From positions 631,767,303-631,831,302 of the forward strand of contig CM060910.1 in assembly GCA_030737875.1 (NCBI GenBank): a stretch of DNA of 64,000 nucleotides. Reading direction: 5' to 3'. Below the pieces are notes generated by a model, which ran no database searches, had not been told where the DNA came from, and was given only the letters and a program-made list of their open reading frames with translations. The DNA is from Allium sativum. Lineage: Eukaryota; Streptophyta; Magnoliopsida; Asparagales; Amaryllidaceae. The first letter of the stretch is position 1. Every line of letters starts with the position of its first letter. Of this stretch, positions 37,050 through 49,000 are shown piece after piece. The position numbers and the translations under genes are program-made.

Positions 37050-40000
37050 TGTAACACACCGTATTTCTGTTAACACTAAAGTTGCTAATACAAAAATAAA
37101 TGTGTAAAGGGGAGATGTATCTAATGTGCATACAAGAATAATAATAAATGTGTAAAGGGGAGATGTACCTAATGTGCATACAAGAATAATAATAAATGTG
37201 TAAAGGGGAGATGTATCTAATGCGTACGTATTTATATGGATTGACAAATAATAGTAAATGTACATTAAGAAAGAAATGGTGAACATAATTGGCTTCTCTT
37301 TACAACGGACGGCTCTGGTTAACCCTAGCTTCACCGACGGCTCAAATTAACTTGCAACTCTATAAAAAGACCTTAGGCCTCAAATTAAAAATTCACAAAA
37401 AAAAAAGAATTGGAGCCACCATGTTGTCTGCTGAGAACTAGAGGGAGCCTCCACTTGAAAGAGACGAACAACATAGAGAATACAAACTAAAAGATTAAAA
37501 AGCAACAACAAATTAGAATCAAAGCAACGTCTTCCCAAAGGAAAGCTTTGCAAATTCAGAATTTCAGAACTCAGAAAACAAGACCGTCTACGATTGTAAG
37601 TTTAGCTACATTTTTAGAATGTGAATTAATATGAATATCATGTGTTGCGATGAAATGATAATAGTACGATACTCGTTATGTTATTAATATACGTTTGTGA
37701 TTTGATTCTGTTATCATGTTGAATTGAGAATTATTAAGTATGATGTTTATTATGTTTTATAATATTAATCTATGCCAGTGACTTGATTCTATTATCATGT
37801 TAAATTTGGGATTATTGGGTTAGATTATTTGTATAAGCATGGACTTGGATTGTAACATCTTATGAGAATTGTATAGTTTATTATGCAAGTTTATGTAGTG
37901 AAGTTATGCGACCAATTGTCAAATCTATATGTTCATGTTTATGCAAAACTTATGCCATGTTCACACTTATCATATGTTGGGATTAATTTGCAAGTATGTT
38001 TAAATCTATGTTACTAATTAACACATGTCTATGTTGATTAGCCTATGTTGCTAACTCACATATACGTATGTTGATTTGCCTATGTTACAAATTAACATAT
38101 GTATATGGATTTGTTCATATTGCTAATTCTCATGTATGTTGTTAATATGGCCTATGTTAAAAAAACACATATGTTGAGTTAGCCTATAAGTGCAAGTTCA
38201 TACCTATGACATTATAATGTTTATGTTAGTCTTTTTGCAAGTTTGTACCTACGACAATATAATGTTCATGTTAGTTATTTTGCAAGTTCACCCCTAAAAT
38301 GTTCATGTTAGTTATTTTGCAAGTACACCCTATTATGTTCATATTGATTATGCCATCAATACCAAAGTTATACCCTTGTCATGTTTATGCTAATTTATGC
38401 CAATTTGTGTATATTAAATTAAGCTAAGTTTTTAGCCTAATACTTTACACCAAAAATCATGCGAACGTAAATTAGAGATGGTTAGCCTAATATTGGACGG
38501 GGTAACGTTATGTTAAAATGATAATTTTAGGAAAACTTGCCATAAATTGGTCATTAATCACATAAGTGAATTATGGCATAAAAAGGCATTAATTACCTTA
38601 ATTAATGAGATTAATTGGAAATGAATGTGACAGTAATTTGAATTTGAATAATTTACATAATTAAAATGTAAATTAGAAAATACGAACGCGCTTAACCCGA
38701 GGTTGGATTGAGTTGTGACGTAAACCCGCCCGGACCCGCCCGGCTGTCCAGTTGTCACAACAATAGCTATCCAATGTGAGAGGTTAAGGCATGGGGCCCA
38801 ATAAAGACCCGAGGTTAAACTGAGTTGTGGCGTAAGACTGCCCGGACCCAATCGGCATACAGGCAGCCACAACAATATTTGTCTAATCTGAGAGGTTGGT
38901 GCTATAATAAGACAATTAGAGCTGAGTTAGGACTGATAGGGTTAAGTCAATTTAATAAATACTTAACCAAATTCAACATGTTAAATAATTTGGATGGGTG
39001 GGGGTTAGGTTCATTCAGACACTTAACCACTTAACATGTTTGACTAGAAAACCTAGTAACGGGGACCCGTTTCAGCAGTAACCCAATTAGGTATCATGGT
39101 ACCCTGAACTAGGCAGGGTGGGGCACGATTACTGGGCTGATTGTAAGCGGTCAAAAGCGACGGCGGTTGGTGCACAGTGTGGGTTCTAACAGAGTGCAGG
39201 CGTGCACACACTCTGGAGCAGACAAGTCAGGGCACTGGAGCATCAGTAGTATACCCTATGCATGCTAGAATTGTGTCGGGGCCGCCACCATGGGACTTGA
39301 TACACCCCATGGTGGGACCAACATAGGTATCTACCATATAGGGTCGTAGGACACATGTCAATATACGAGTAGGAGCCGATCTTTTAAAGAAAGAGAAAGG
39401 GATCACTTCACCCCAATCACGGGGTGCTTGTTGGTATAAGAATTAGTAGGTGCAGAGATAGAGATTTAAAATAGGGTGCGAAGGGATGTTCGTTTTAGGA
39501 CACCTTATCTAGTTCTAGGATAGTCTATTATCCTGATATCGTCATGTTCTCACTTTATGCAAGTCATGATCTTTTTATTATTAACATTCTAGGAATATAG
39601 CTAGACTTACCAGACTTATGTCTGACCCATTTTCCTTTCGTCTTCTTTTCTTCTGTTCCACCCCCCTCCCGAGGTCAACAGGGAGGAAACACCACATCTT
39701 AGTCAGTTTTTCATCCAACTTGAAGAGAGAGAATGTATTGCTTGGATTTATTTCATTTGGACCATGACTTTGGATATTATTTATGGGGATTATGCAGCTT
39801 TATTTATGTTTCATGCTTCTTTAACTTTTAAAATCAAGACAGTATTATGGTTGTAATAATTGGAAGTTTGTTTTGAGACAATGTTGGAAATGTTCTGTAT
39901 GAACACGTATTTATGATAATAAAAATCTGTTGGTTTTCCGCTGCTTATTTATATGCGTTTATATCTGTCTTGTCTTTTATCTGTGTCTTTTACTTATAAA

Positions 40001-40060
40001 CCTCCACCAAAATTAAGGCATTCCCTTTGTGAGTGACCTTAACGGAGGTGGGGTGTTTCA
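37050..40060 (+). repeat. Gypsy 5' LTR
   Basis: TGTAACACACCG...GGGGTGTTTCA, 3011 bp. Contains three 48-bp units (start points 37101, 37149, 37197), a TATA box at 37361, repeated 'gttcatgttagttattttgc' words around 38260-38330 and an internal diverged tandem duplication of 112 bp (from 38695 and 38807; 'acccgaggtt-a-tgagttgtg'). The first few hundred bases differ from the 3' LTR by only a few percent by eye. Confidence 0.9.
37361..37368 (+). promoter_or_regulatory. TATA box of the Gypsy 5' LTR
   Basis: CTCTATAAAAAG, also present at the same place in the 3' LTR (49312) and in the nested solo LTR (42715). Conservation among three LTRs supports its use as the core promoter. Confidence 0.65.
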
Positions 40061-40062
40061 CT

Positions 40063-40073
40063 TGGTACAGAGC
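40063..40073 (+). other. primer-binding site, tRNA-iMet type
   Basis: TGGTACAGAGC begins two bases after the 5' LTR. It is the usual plant initiator-Met site TGGTATCAGAGC with one T missing. Confidence 0.7.
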
Positions 40074-40242
40074 ATAGGTTTACCAGACCAGATAAAAAGT
40101 TTTCGAAACTATATTCAAATTAAAATTTAAAGAAGCATTTTTCAAGAAAAAGAATTTTTTTATAGTTTTAGAAAGGCATAATCCCCCAAAGCCATGTGAA
40201 TTGTCTATCCTTCGTTTTGAATCTTTCCTTTTTCGTTTCAGC

Positions 40243-42137
40243 ATGTCGGGAAAATTTAACCTTCCAGAAGGAGTGACTGTACCTGGTTGATTTAGAAGGT
40301 ACTTGGAAGCTAGGGCCATTGAGGCGGGCCCAGCGAATCTTCCTTCCCCAGCTGCAGCAATACCTCCTCCCCCAGTTGCTGAAATTCCCCCTCCTCCTCC
40401 TCCTCCGAGAGGAAATGCTTTTGCCAAGACTTGTAGAGATTTTAAACCTATGGGTGGGAAAGACTTTCATGGAACCGAGTCCTTCGTAGCAGCCAGGAAC
40501 TGGCTGAAAGAGACCGAAGATCTTTTCGTTATCTTCGAGGTAGAAGACAGGCAGAAGGTAAGACTGGCAGTGTGGTTGCTCAAAGGAGAGGCTTCCTACT
40601 GGTGGGAAGTCACCAATGCAGAAAGACCAGTAGAAACGTGGGAAGATTTCAGATTTAGATTTGAGCTGAAGTTCCTTTCAGAAGCTGAGAGAAGTCTTCA
40701 AATGGAGAGGTTCCTATCCCTTAAGCAAGTAAGTATGACCATCAAAGAGTACGTCAACCAGTTTGATCAGCTGGCTAGGTTCGGACTGGACCTAGTCAAC
40801 ACCCAACACAAGAAGGCTCTCTGCTTTGTCAAGGGACTGAATGAGCCGCTTCATAGCCTGGCCATGACCCATATACCTATGGGAGCTACATATGAAAGGC
40901 TGGTACAGATGGCGTTACTACATGAGGAGGATAAAGGCAAGAAGGAGATAAAGGCGGAAGGGTCTCAAGGAAAGAAAGAAGCTTTACAGCCTAAGAAAAC
41001 AGACTTTAAGAAGGGCGGGAAAAACAACAAAGCTCGCGAAACAAGAAAGTGTAATTTCTGTGGTGTGGTTGGACATGTGGTGAAAGACTGCAGGAAGAAG
41101 AAGGCAAAGATGAACGGTGGTTGCTTTCATTGTGGAGAAACATGACACATAGCTAAGGACTGCCCTAAGAGGCGAGGGCAGGCGCAGAAGGCTGCATTCA
41201 CTTGGTGTGGACAAGTTCATGCACTGGAGGCACCTCCTCTGCAACAGCGAGGTAGAAATACTTCTGTAGAAAGTGTAGTTTATCTTTATGATCACCCAGT
41301 TCGCACTTTATTTGATTCTGGTGCATCACACTCCTTTATTTCATCTGCTTTAGTAGAATCTCTGCACCTAGAAAGTAGTATGGTAGAGGATCCCTTGGTT
41401 GTCTCCAATCCAATTGGAGGCCCAGCTTATTTGTCAATGATCTGTATGAATTTGAAAATCTCTATTCTAAGTGTAGGATTTAGATGTAGTACCTTTGTTT
41501 TGGGCTTCTCGGGGTATGGATTGATTTTGGGCATGGACTGGCTATCCAGTAATGGTGCCATCCTTGATTGTGAGAAAAGAGTGGTTAGGCTTTTAACCCA
41601 ACTCGGTAACACTCTGGAAATTACTTGTAATCCCTCGAATGTCGTTATACTTAGTTATCTTGAATCGCTTGACGCTTCTGTTGAGAATTTGCAGTCAGTA
41701 AAGGTGGTCCGAGAATATTCAGATGTCTTTGATGAGGTGAAGGGCTTACCTCCGAAACGGGAAATAGACTTCCGCATCTATCTTGTTGACAATGTGAAGC
41801 CCGTTGCTTTGCCTGTTAGGCACATGGCTCCTAGGGAAAGGAAAGAGCTCAGTAAGCAGATTAAAGAGCTTTTAGAAAAGGGGTTCATTAGGCGGAGCAT
41901 TTCAGAATGGGGCGCTCCAGTGGTGTTCGCTACAAAGGCGGATGGTTCACTCCGTCTATGTATTGACTATAGGGAGCTAAACAAGCTGACTAACAAGAAT
42001 AGGCACCCTCTCCCCAGAATTGACGATTTGTTTGACCAGCTTGTAGGAGCGTCGGTTTTCTCCCAACTTGATTTGGCGACCGGATTTCATCAGCTAAGGG
42101 TAGCTGATGATAACATCGATAAGACAACTTTCAGAAA
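40243..42137 (+). pseudogene. Gypsy gag, protease and first half of RT
   Basis: ATG at 40243 (MSGKFNLPEG), with an in-frame TGA 15 codons in (40288). A proline-rich stretch, then the retrotransposon gag domain (about 40490-40900, with WLLKGEASYWW). Two CCHC knuckles: CNFCGVVGHVVKDC (41053) and a second at 41122 where a TGA (41143) replaces the conserved Gly before His. The aspartic protease follows in the same frame with [10 protein letters not shown] (about 41308), then RT with [13 protein letters not shown] (about 41955) and [13 protein letters not shown] (about 42058). The frame is cut at 42137 by the nested solo LTR, and pol resumes in the same frame at 45932. The two stops alone rule out a functional product. 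Confidence 0.9.
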
Positions 42138-45100
42138 TGTAACACCCCGTGTATTCTATAACCGTGAAATTCATAAATTAAAGTATAATTAATTTCAAAT
42201 CAAAGAATTAAGGGAAACGGGATATGCCATTGCGTTCGTCTCGGAAAAATACGCGAAATAGAGTCCGAGTTTTCGAAAATCGGAGTCCGTATGACCAAGA
42301 TATGGCCTCCGGAAGTTTCAGAATTAGGTTTAAAATTCGAACAGACGAAAACAGCTCAGAAAAACTAATTCAAAATTCAAAATCGGGCCCAACTGGCCAA
42401 GGCGGGAAAATTCCCGCCCAAAGCACCCAGGTCGACTTGGCAGTCGACCTGGGGCTAGCCAGGTCGACTGGGCAGTCGACCTGGGTAACCCGTGTCGACT
42501 GCCAAGTCGACACGGTGTCGACTGGGCTGTCGACCTGGCCCCTGAGCCAGGTCGAACCCAGCCCACCCTGGCTGGCCAGGTCTGTGTTTGGTCAATTTTT
42601 TGAGCCTTGCCTTGTCACTAGGGCTAGGTGTCAGCTCTTGGTTGGTCTCTCCTTCAAACGAACGGCTATTATTGAACCAAGCTTCATCGACGGTCTAAAT
42701 CAACTCACAAACTCTATAAAAAGGACCTAAGGCTAACCCTAATTCACATAAACTAAAATGGAGATGAGACCGTCATGCTGCTGAGGAGAGACTGAAGATA
42801 TACCGTCAGAAATAGAGATACAATTAGGATTAAATCAAAAAGCTTAAAGCAACGTCAAATCAATCAAAGCAACGCCTACAACAAAGGATAGCAACTCCAA
42901 ATTCAGAATTCAGATTTCTGAATTGAAGATTCGCCATACGCTGTAAGTAGAGTGCTATTCCGATATGAATTAAATAATTGTGTTGATTTGTGTAATGTAA
43001 GAAATGGAATTGTGGCGATAATAATCTATATTTGTATGTTGCTTTGATGCAAAACGATTTGGGAATATTATGGTATACGATTGGATATTTGCAAGTACGC
43101 GATTTGCGTTGGAAACGAAATGGAATTGTGGCGATAATGAATTATATTTGTATGTTATTTTGATTCTAAACGATTTGGCAATGCTATGGTTTGATTCATA
43201 CAAGTATGTGGCTTATGTTGACAACCACATGTTGTGGAATTTTGATTGGGACTTATGCAAGCATATGATTCATATTGAAAACTACATGTTTGTGGTAGTT
43301 ATTTACAACACCCATTTGGTAAATGCAAGTATAAGATTCATGTTGAAACAACAACTATATGTTGTAATAGTTTATTTTGAAATTCATGCAAGTCTATGAT
43401 CTATTGTTATGACAACATGATGTATAATTCTATGGTCATCCTTAGTGTAATTTGATCCACTTAAGTATTATGATTCATATGAAGGTTATGTTGAAATTGG
43501 CATCATAGTTCAAGTATAAAAATCATATTTTTGTGATAGTGACAAAAGCACGCATCTTTGTAAATTTGTATTAATTTTATGAACATGACTAAACTATGTT
43601 CGTTATTATGCCCAATTGAAAAACATGTTTTTAGGCTCATGTTGTTATCATAAATTACATTAGAATTACATTAGAGTTACATTCCTCTTGCAAGTTTACA
43701 TAGATAAAATAAAAACCATGATGTAAGTTTAGATATGTTTATGCTATAATTCTATGAATAGAATGAAAACCATGATTCATATAAGAATTAGGTTGGGATA
43801 ATTCTAGTTGAACCATACTTTTGTATTAGTGACAAAAGTAAGTACCCTTTTGTTAACATGTAGTGATTTTATGAAAACGATTAGTTTATGCCTAAATAAA
43901 AATATAGGCTTATATTTCTAGTCAAGACCCTGTGCCAATAATAATGATATCTAATTTAGTTAGATTCTTAATTTCAAGTTTACATGGTTAGTTGAACCTA
44001 TGATTCATGTTTAAGTTTATGCCATTATCATATGACTAGAATAATTCATGTTTAAGTACTGCTTATGCCATAATCAGATGAGTAAAATAATTCATGATTA
44101 AGTATTGTCTATGCATTAACCATATGAATAGAATGATTTATGTTTAAGTATTATTTATGCTATGATTATATGGATAAAATGATTCATGTTATGCCATGAT
44201 TATATGATGTTACAATTGCAAGTTCACATGTGCCTATTTTATGTTAATTGAATCGTTCGTTGCAAGTTCATGCGTTCACACTCCCCTTTTTCATGTTATC
44301 TTGTAAACATCATGTTATAAGCCTCCCCTTTTCATTTGGCTAAATTGGGTTTAAGTAATAAACCCAACACACCTTACGTTGGAGCGAACGTATAATACGG
44401 GGGTAATGACGTTTGGGCTAAAATATAGAACATATGTGTTGGCATGTTTAACGCATGCCAACAACCTTGAAAGAACAATTAAGTGGCATAAATGAAATTT
44501 AACCAATAAAGATGAATTTGAATAATGGGCCGCAAATATTTACATATAAAAAGAAAAGAGACAAAATATGTAAATGTAGAAAAATACGATGTGTTTAACC
44601 CGAGGTTGGATTGAGTTGTGATGTAAACCTGCCCGGAACCGCCCGGCTGTCCAGTAGTCACAACAATACTTATCCAATGTGGGTGGTTAAACACGGAGCC
44701 CAATAAGGACCCGAGGTTAGACTGAGTTGTGGCGTAAGACTGCCCGGACCCAACCGGCAACAGGCAGCCACAACAATACCTGTCTAATGTGAGAGGTCAA
44801 GGCTTTAATAAGACAATTAAGGCTGAGTCAGGATTGATAGGATTAAGTAAATTATATTAATACTTAATCAAAATGGAACATGCTAAGCTAAACAGACTGA
44901 TTGGGGGTTAGGTTTATAAAACACTTAACCAACTTAGCATGTTGGCTAGAAATAGAAAACCTAGTAGCGAGGGACCCTTTTCGCAGTAAACCTACAAGGT
45001 ATCATGATACCCTGAAACTAGGCAGGGTGGGGCACGATTACTGGGCTGATTGTAAAAGGTCAAATCGACGGCGGTGGTGCAACAGTGTAGGTTCTAACGG

Positions 45101-45926
45101 GGTGCGGGCGTGCACACACTCCGACGCAGAAAAATAAGGCACTGGGCACCAATAGCATACCTGTGCATTCTAGGATTGTGTCGGGCCGCCACCATGGGAC
45201 TTGATACACCCCATGGTGGGACCAGCATAGGTAACTACAACATCGGGGGCCGTAAGACACATGTAACTATGCGAGTAGGAGCCGATCATCATGAAGTGGA
45301 TCACTTCACCCTGATTATGGGGTGCCTGTTGGGAACTAGTTTATATGTGTACAGAGATTAATATGGGGTACGATAGTATATTCGACCCTAGACAACTTAA
45401 CTAAGTTTATGGTGCTTTCCCATTTCTAGTTTATACTTATCATACCCAGTTCTTTATTCATAGACTGAATAGTCCTAGACTTACTCAGGCTTTATGTCTG
45501 ACTCTACTTTTCTTTCGTCTTCTTTTCTTCCGTTCCCCCCCCCCCTCCAGGTCCATAGGGAGGGAATACCGCAGCTTGACCAGCCTTCATATCCAGCTTG
45601 AAGAGAAAGAATGTATTGCTTGGATCTTTTCGTTTTGGACTATGGCTTTGGACAGCAACTATGGGACTTTTGCAGTTTATTTATGTTTTCTTTATGCTTC
45701 TTTAAATAATGTAATCAAGACAGTTATGATTTTGGAAATATTGTAAGACAATTATGGCATGGTTTGTGTAACACATATTTTAATGAAATAAAAGTTGTTG
45801 TTTTCCGCTGTTCAAAAATATGTGTTCTTATATCTGTCTTGTATATCTGTGACTTATACTTATAAACCTCCACCAAAATTAGGGCATTCCCTTTGAGAGT
45901 GACCCTAACGGAGGTGGGGTGTTTCA
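42138..45926 (+). mobile_element. solo LTR of a related Gypsy family, inside the RT
   Basis: 3789 bp, TGTAACACCCCG...GGGGTGTTTCA, flanked by a perfect duplication AGAAA (42133-42137 and 45927-45931). It contains no gag or pol. The 3' two thirds align with the surrounding element's own LTRs (TATA at 42715, the 'ggttggattgagttgtg' duplication near 44605, 'ccgccaccatgggacttgat' near 45186, TG-tail), but the 5' 500 bases and the 43000-44300 region are clearly different, so it is a sister family. A single LTR with intact target duplication is the footprint of insertion followed by LTR-LTR recombination. Confidence 0.9.
42431..42534. repeat. eight-site GTCGAC palindrome array
   Basis: GTCGAC at 42431, 42443, 42463, 42475, 42494, 42506, 42517 and 42529. 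Within the four successive pairs the spacing is always 12 bases, and the pairs are embedded in inverted context (caggtcgact...agtcgacctg). Strongly self-complementary and CpG-rich against an AT-rich background. Confidence 0.9.
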
Positions 45927-45931
45927 AGAAA

Positions 45932-46870
45932 CCCAGACGGATTCTTTGAGTGGCTTGTCATGCCTTTTGGCTTGACAAACGCACCCGCTTACTTCGTGGA
46001 CCTAATGAGTAGGGTGTTCAGAGATTTCCTCAATAAATTCGTGGTGGTCTTCGTAGACGATATTTTGATCTTCTCAAAAAATGAGGAAGAGCATGCTCAG
46101 CACCTAAAGGCAATCATGGAGACTCTTAGAACACATCAGTTAAAAGCTAAATTCTCCAAGTGCCACTTTTGGAGAGAAGAAGTGAGATTTCTTGGGCATA
46201 TAGTGTCCAAAGAGGGTTTAGCTGTAGACCTCGCAAAAGTAGTAGCGGTGCAAGATTGGAAGGCACCAAGGAATGCAACCGAGGTTCGAAGCTTCCTCGG
46301 GCTTGCAGGCTTTTATCGGAAGTTCATCAGAGATTTTGAAAAAATCTCAGCTCCTCTTACAAGTCTAACAAAGAAGAATCTAGTTTTCTCTTGGGATTTG
46401 GATTGCGAGTTTGCTTTCCAACGCTTAAAAATGGCTCTTACAACAGCCCCAGTTCTGACCTTGCCGGATGGAAGCAAAATGTTTACAGTATACACGGATG
46501 CATGCGGGACAGGACTAGGCGTTGTCCTAATGCAAGAAGGAAGGGTATTAGCTTATGGCAGAAGACAGTTGAGAGTTCATGAAAGGAACTACCCAACCCA
46601 CGACCTTGAGTTGGCCGCCATCGTCTTTGCAATTAAGTCTTGGTGCCACTATCTCCTAGGTGAGAAATTTGAACTGTATACTGACCATAAATCTTTGAAG
46701 TATCTCTTCTCACAGAAGGACCTTAACTTAAGGTAACAAAGGTGGATGGAGTTTCTTGCCTCATACGATTTCGAGATTTCCTACACTCCTGGCAAGGGCA
46801 ACGTAGTCGCTGATGCCTTGAGTAGAAAGAAGCTAATGTTGAGCCTGCTATTTGTTGAAAGGCGAAGCCA
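45932..46870 (+). pseudogene. Gypsy RT second half and RNase H
   Basis: Continues the frame that ended at 42137. [13 protein letters not shown] (about 45963), the catalytic FVDDIL (about 46050), [10 protein letters not shown] and [11 protein letters not shown]. RNase [14 protein letters not shown] (about 46491; the common plant reading is DAS) and [10 protein letters not shown] (about 46683). A TAA at 46735 stands where most relatives have Gln. The frame then goes on through [17 protein letters not shown] and is lost by a frameshift at about 46860. Key aspartates of both enzymes are present; the stop and the upstream lesions make it non-functional. Confidence 0.9.
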
Positions 46871-46879
46871 GAGATTATA

Positions 46880-48423
46880 GCCGGTTTTGACTTTAGGCCC
46901 TCCTCTGATTTTGTACCCGGTCTGTTAGCATCGCTAGAAGTGCGGCCCACTCTCTTAGAGTCAATAGGGACCGCACAACGAGAAGACCCTCAGCTTGTAG
47001 AAGTGGTTGATAAGCTCGTTAGGGGTGAGACTTCTAGTCACCTCGATAGATACACCAACGACGACAAAGGGTGGTTAAGACGGGATGGAAGACTATGCGT
47101 CCCACAGGCAAAGGAGTTGGTGAAGAAAGTTCTTGAGGAGGCACATCATTCCAAGATGACAATACATTCAGGCGGGGACAAAATGTACAAGGACTTAAAG
47201 AGAGTTTTCTTTTGGAGTGGCATGAAGAAGGACGTGGCAGATTTTGTTTCTAAGTGCATGATTTGCCAACAAGTCAAGACGGAGCAGAAGAAACCTGGTG
47301 GTTTGCTCCATCTTTTAGAGGTCCCACAGTGGAAGTGGGATAGCATTTCAATGGACTTCATTGATGGGCTGCCTAGGTCTAGAAGAGGCAACACTAGCAT
47401 TTGGGTAATAGTGGACAGGCTTACTAAAAGCGCCCACTTTTTACCTGTCAAGAGTAGAAGGACTGCCTCGTCTCTAGCATCTCTTTATCTTAAGGAGATA
47501 GTTCGACTCCATGGAATACCTTCCAGCATTATTAGCGACAGAGATTCTATCTTCACAAGCGAGTTTTGGCGGAGTCTGCAAGAAGCTGTAGGCACACAGT
47601 TATGTTTGAGCACGGCCTATCACCCCCAAACCGATGGTCAGACGGAAAGGTGAACAGGATTTTGGAAGACCTTTTGAGATTTTGCGTCCTTGACTTTGGA
47701 GGGACTTGGGAGGACCATCTTCCTTTGGTGGAATTTGCCTACAACAACAACTACCAAGCCACCATCGGAATGGCGCCCTTCGAAGCTTTATATGGAAGAC
47801 CGTGCAGATCGCCCACTTGTTGGTGGGAGTCTACTGACAAGCTCATACTTGGACCAGATATGATCCGAGAGACTTCAGAGAAAGTAGACTTAATACGGAG
47901 AAGAATGAAGACAGCCCAAGACAGACAAAAATCCTACGCAGACAAGAGAAGGACCGACCTTGAATTTGAGGTTGGGGGCCGGGTTTTCCTTAAGGTATCT
48001 CCTTTAAGGAACGTCGTTCGCTTTGGATCCACAGGGAAGCTAGCACCAAGATTTATAGGGCCGTTTCCTATCATCGAGAAAATTGGGAAGATGGCCTACA
48101 GGTTAGAGTTACCCGAGAGACTGGCCGGAGTTCACAACGTCTTTCATGTTTCTCACCTTCGGAAGTATCTACATGAGTCAGCGGAAGTGGTAGAGCCAAA
48201 CATTCTAGAAGAAGCTGAAGTAGAACGCGAAGCAACTATGAGGAAAGTTCCTACTCGCATCTTAGGAACTGAAGTGAAAAAGCTACGCAACCGCGAAGTC
48301 AAACTCGTCAAAGTTCAGTGGAGCGACGCCGAGGAAGACGCGACTTGGGAAACTGAGGATAGAATACGCGCAACCTACCCTTTTCTTTTTGAGGGTACAT
48401 TTTTGATCTCTCTTTTTCCTTAA
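46880..48423 (+). pseudogene. Gypsy integrase with chromodomain
   Basis: First frame (to 47653): HHCC zinc-binding region [11 protein letters not shown]...CMICQQ (about 47143-47270), then the DDE core with [11 protein letters not shown] (about 47345) and IISDRDSIF (about 47530). A one-base loss at about 47650 (after QTDGQTER) shifts the rest to a second frame, which carries the catalytic Glu (RILEDLLRFC), GMAPFEALYGRPCRSP, the GPFPIIEKIG module and a C-terminal chromodomain (about 48270-48410: REVKLVKVQWSD, ATWETEDRI). Chromodomains steer chromovirus integration toward marked chromatin. Stop at about 48421. Confidence 0.9.
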
Positions 48424-48987
48424 AGTCATGTTAGTATCTATCTTTTTAGGTATAGCTCCCCGACCTTACCCTTTTATCCTTAGGTGGAAACCCCTTTGGA
48501 TGTAAGCATGTAATTGAAACATGTTATGGATGATGGTTGCAAGTGGTTGCAAATGTTTGCTAGTGGTTGCTCGTGGATGCATATACACACACAATCTAGG
48601 GTTTTAGATCGGCTCAGTCACTTCATATTGCATATGCATATATGTGTTTATGTTTGTATATGGTTGAAACTTAATATGTTGTCATATGGATGTCGCATTT
48701 GTTTGAATGATTGCGCACTCATGTAGAATTATGAATAGGAAAAAGTTTGCATACATAATCGATTCATGACACTTACATAATTTGCATTAAGGAGGTCAAC
48801 TGAATCAGTAGACCGCATGATTTTTGCATAAGATAAGGACATGTACACACACGATGCATATGATCATGAAGCATTAGAAGTCTTTTAAGGGCAATGGACG
48901 CTCGTGTTTGATGATTGAGTAGATGGAAATTTGGGTGGTAGGATATACGTTCTCCTAGACTTGGAGATTTCGGGGACGAAATCCTTT
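48424..48987 (+). other. Gypsy region between pol and 3' LTR
   Basis: Non-coding, AT-rich, with repeated gtggttgc words near 48540-48570. No extra ORF (such as an env-like gene) is visible. Confidence 0.6.
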
Positions 48988-49000
48988 AAGGAGGGGAGAA
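48988..49000 (+). other. polypurine tract
   Basis: AAGGAGGGGAGAA directly abuts the 3' LTR, as required for plus-strand priming. Confidence 0.85.

Noticed and set aside
37035..37334. 99-codon minus-strand frame with SPLYTF repeats, also at 48986-49285
   Set aside because: It translates the three 48-bp LTR repeat units (48 is a multiple of three) and runs across the LTR boundary.
38558..38875. 105-codon minus-strand frame, conserved at 50636-50953
   Set aside because: The two copies are simply the two LTRs of one element, so their similarity is not evidence of a gene. The frame crosses the 112-bp internal duplication and is antisense to the LTR.
48424..48987. Possible extra ORF (env-like) after Gypsy pol
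   Set aside because: Only a short chance frame (48514-48726) with no signal peptide or membrane-anchor arrangement typical of such genes.
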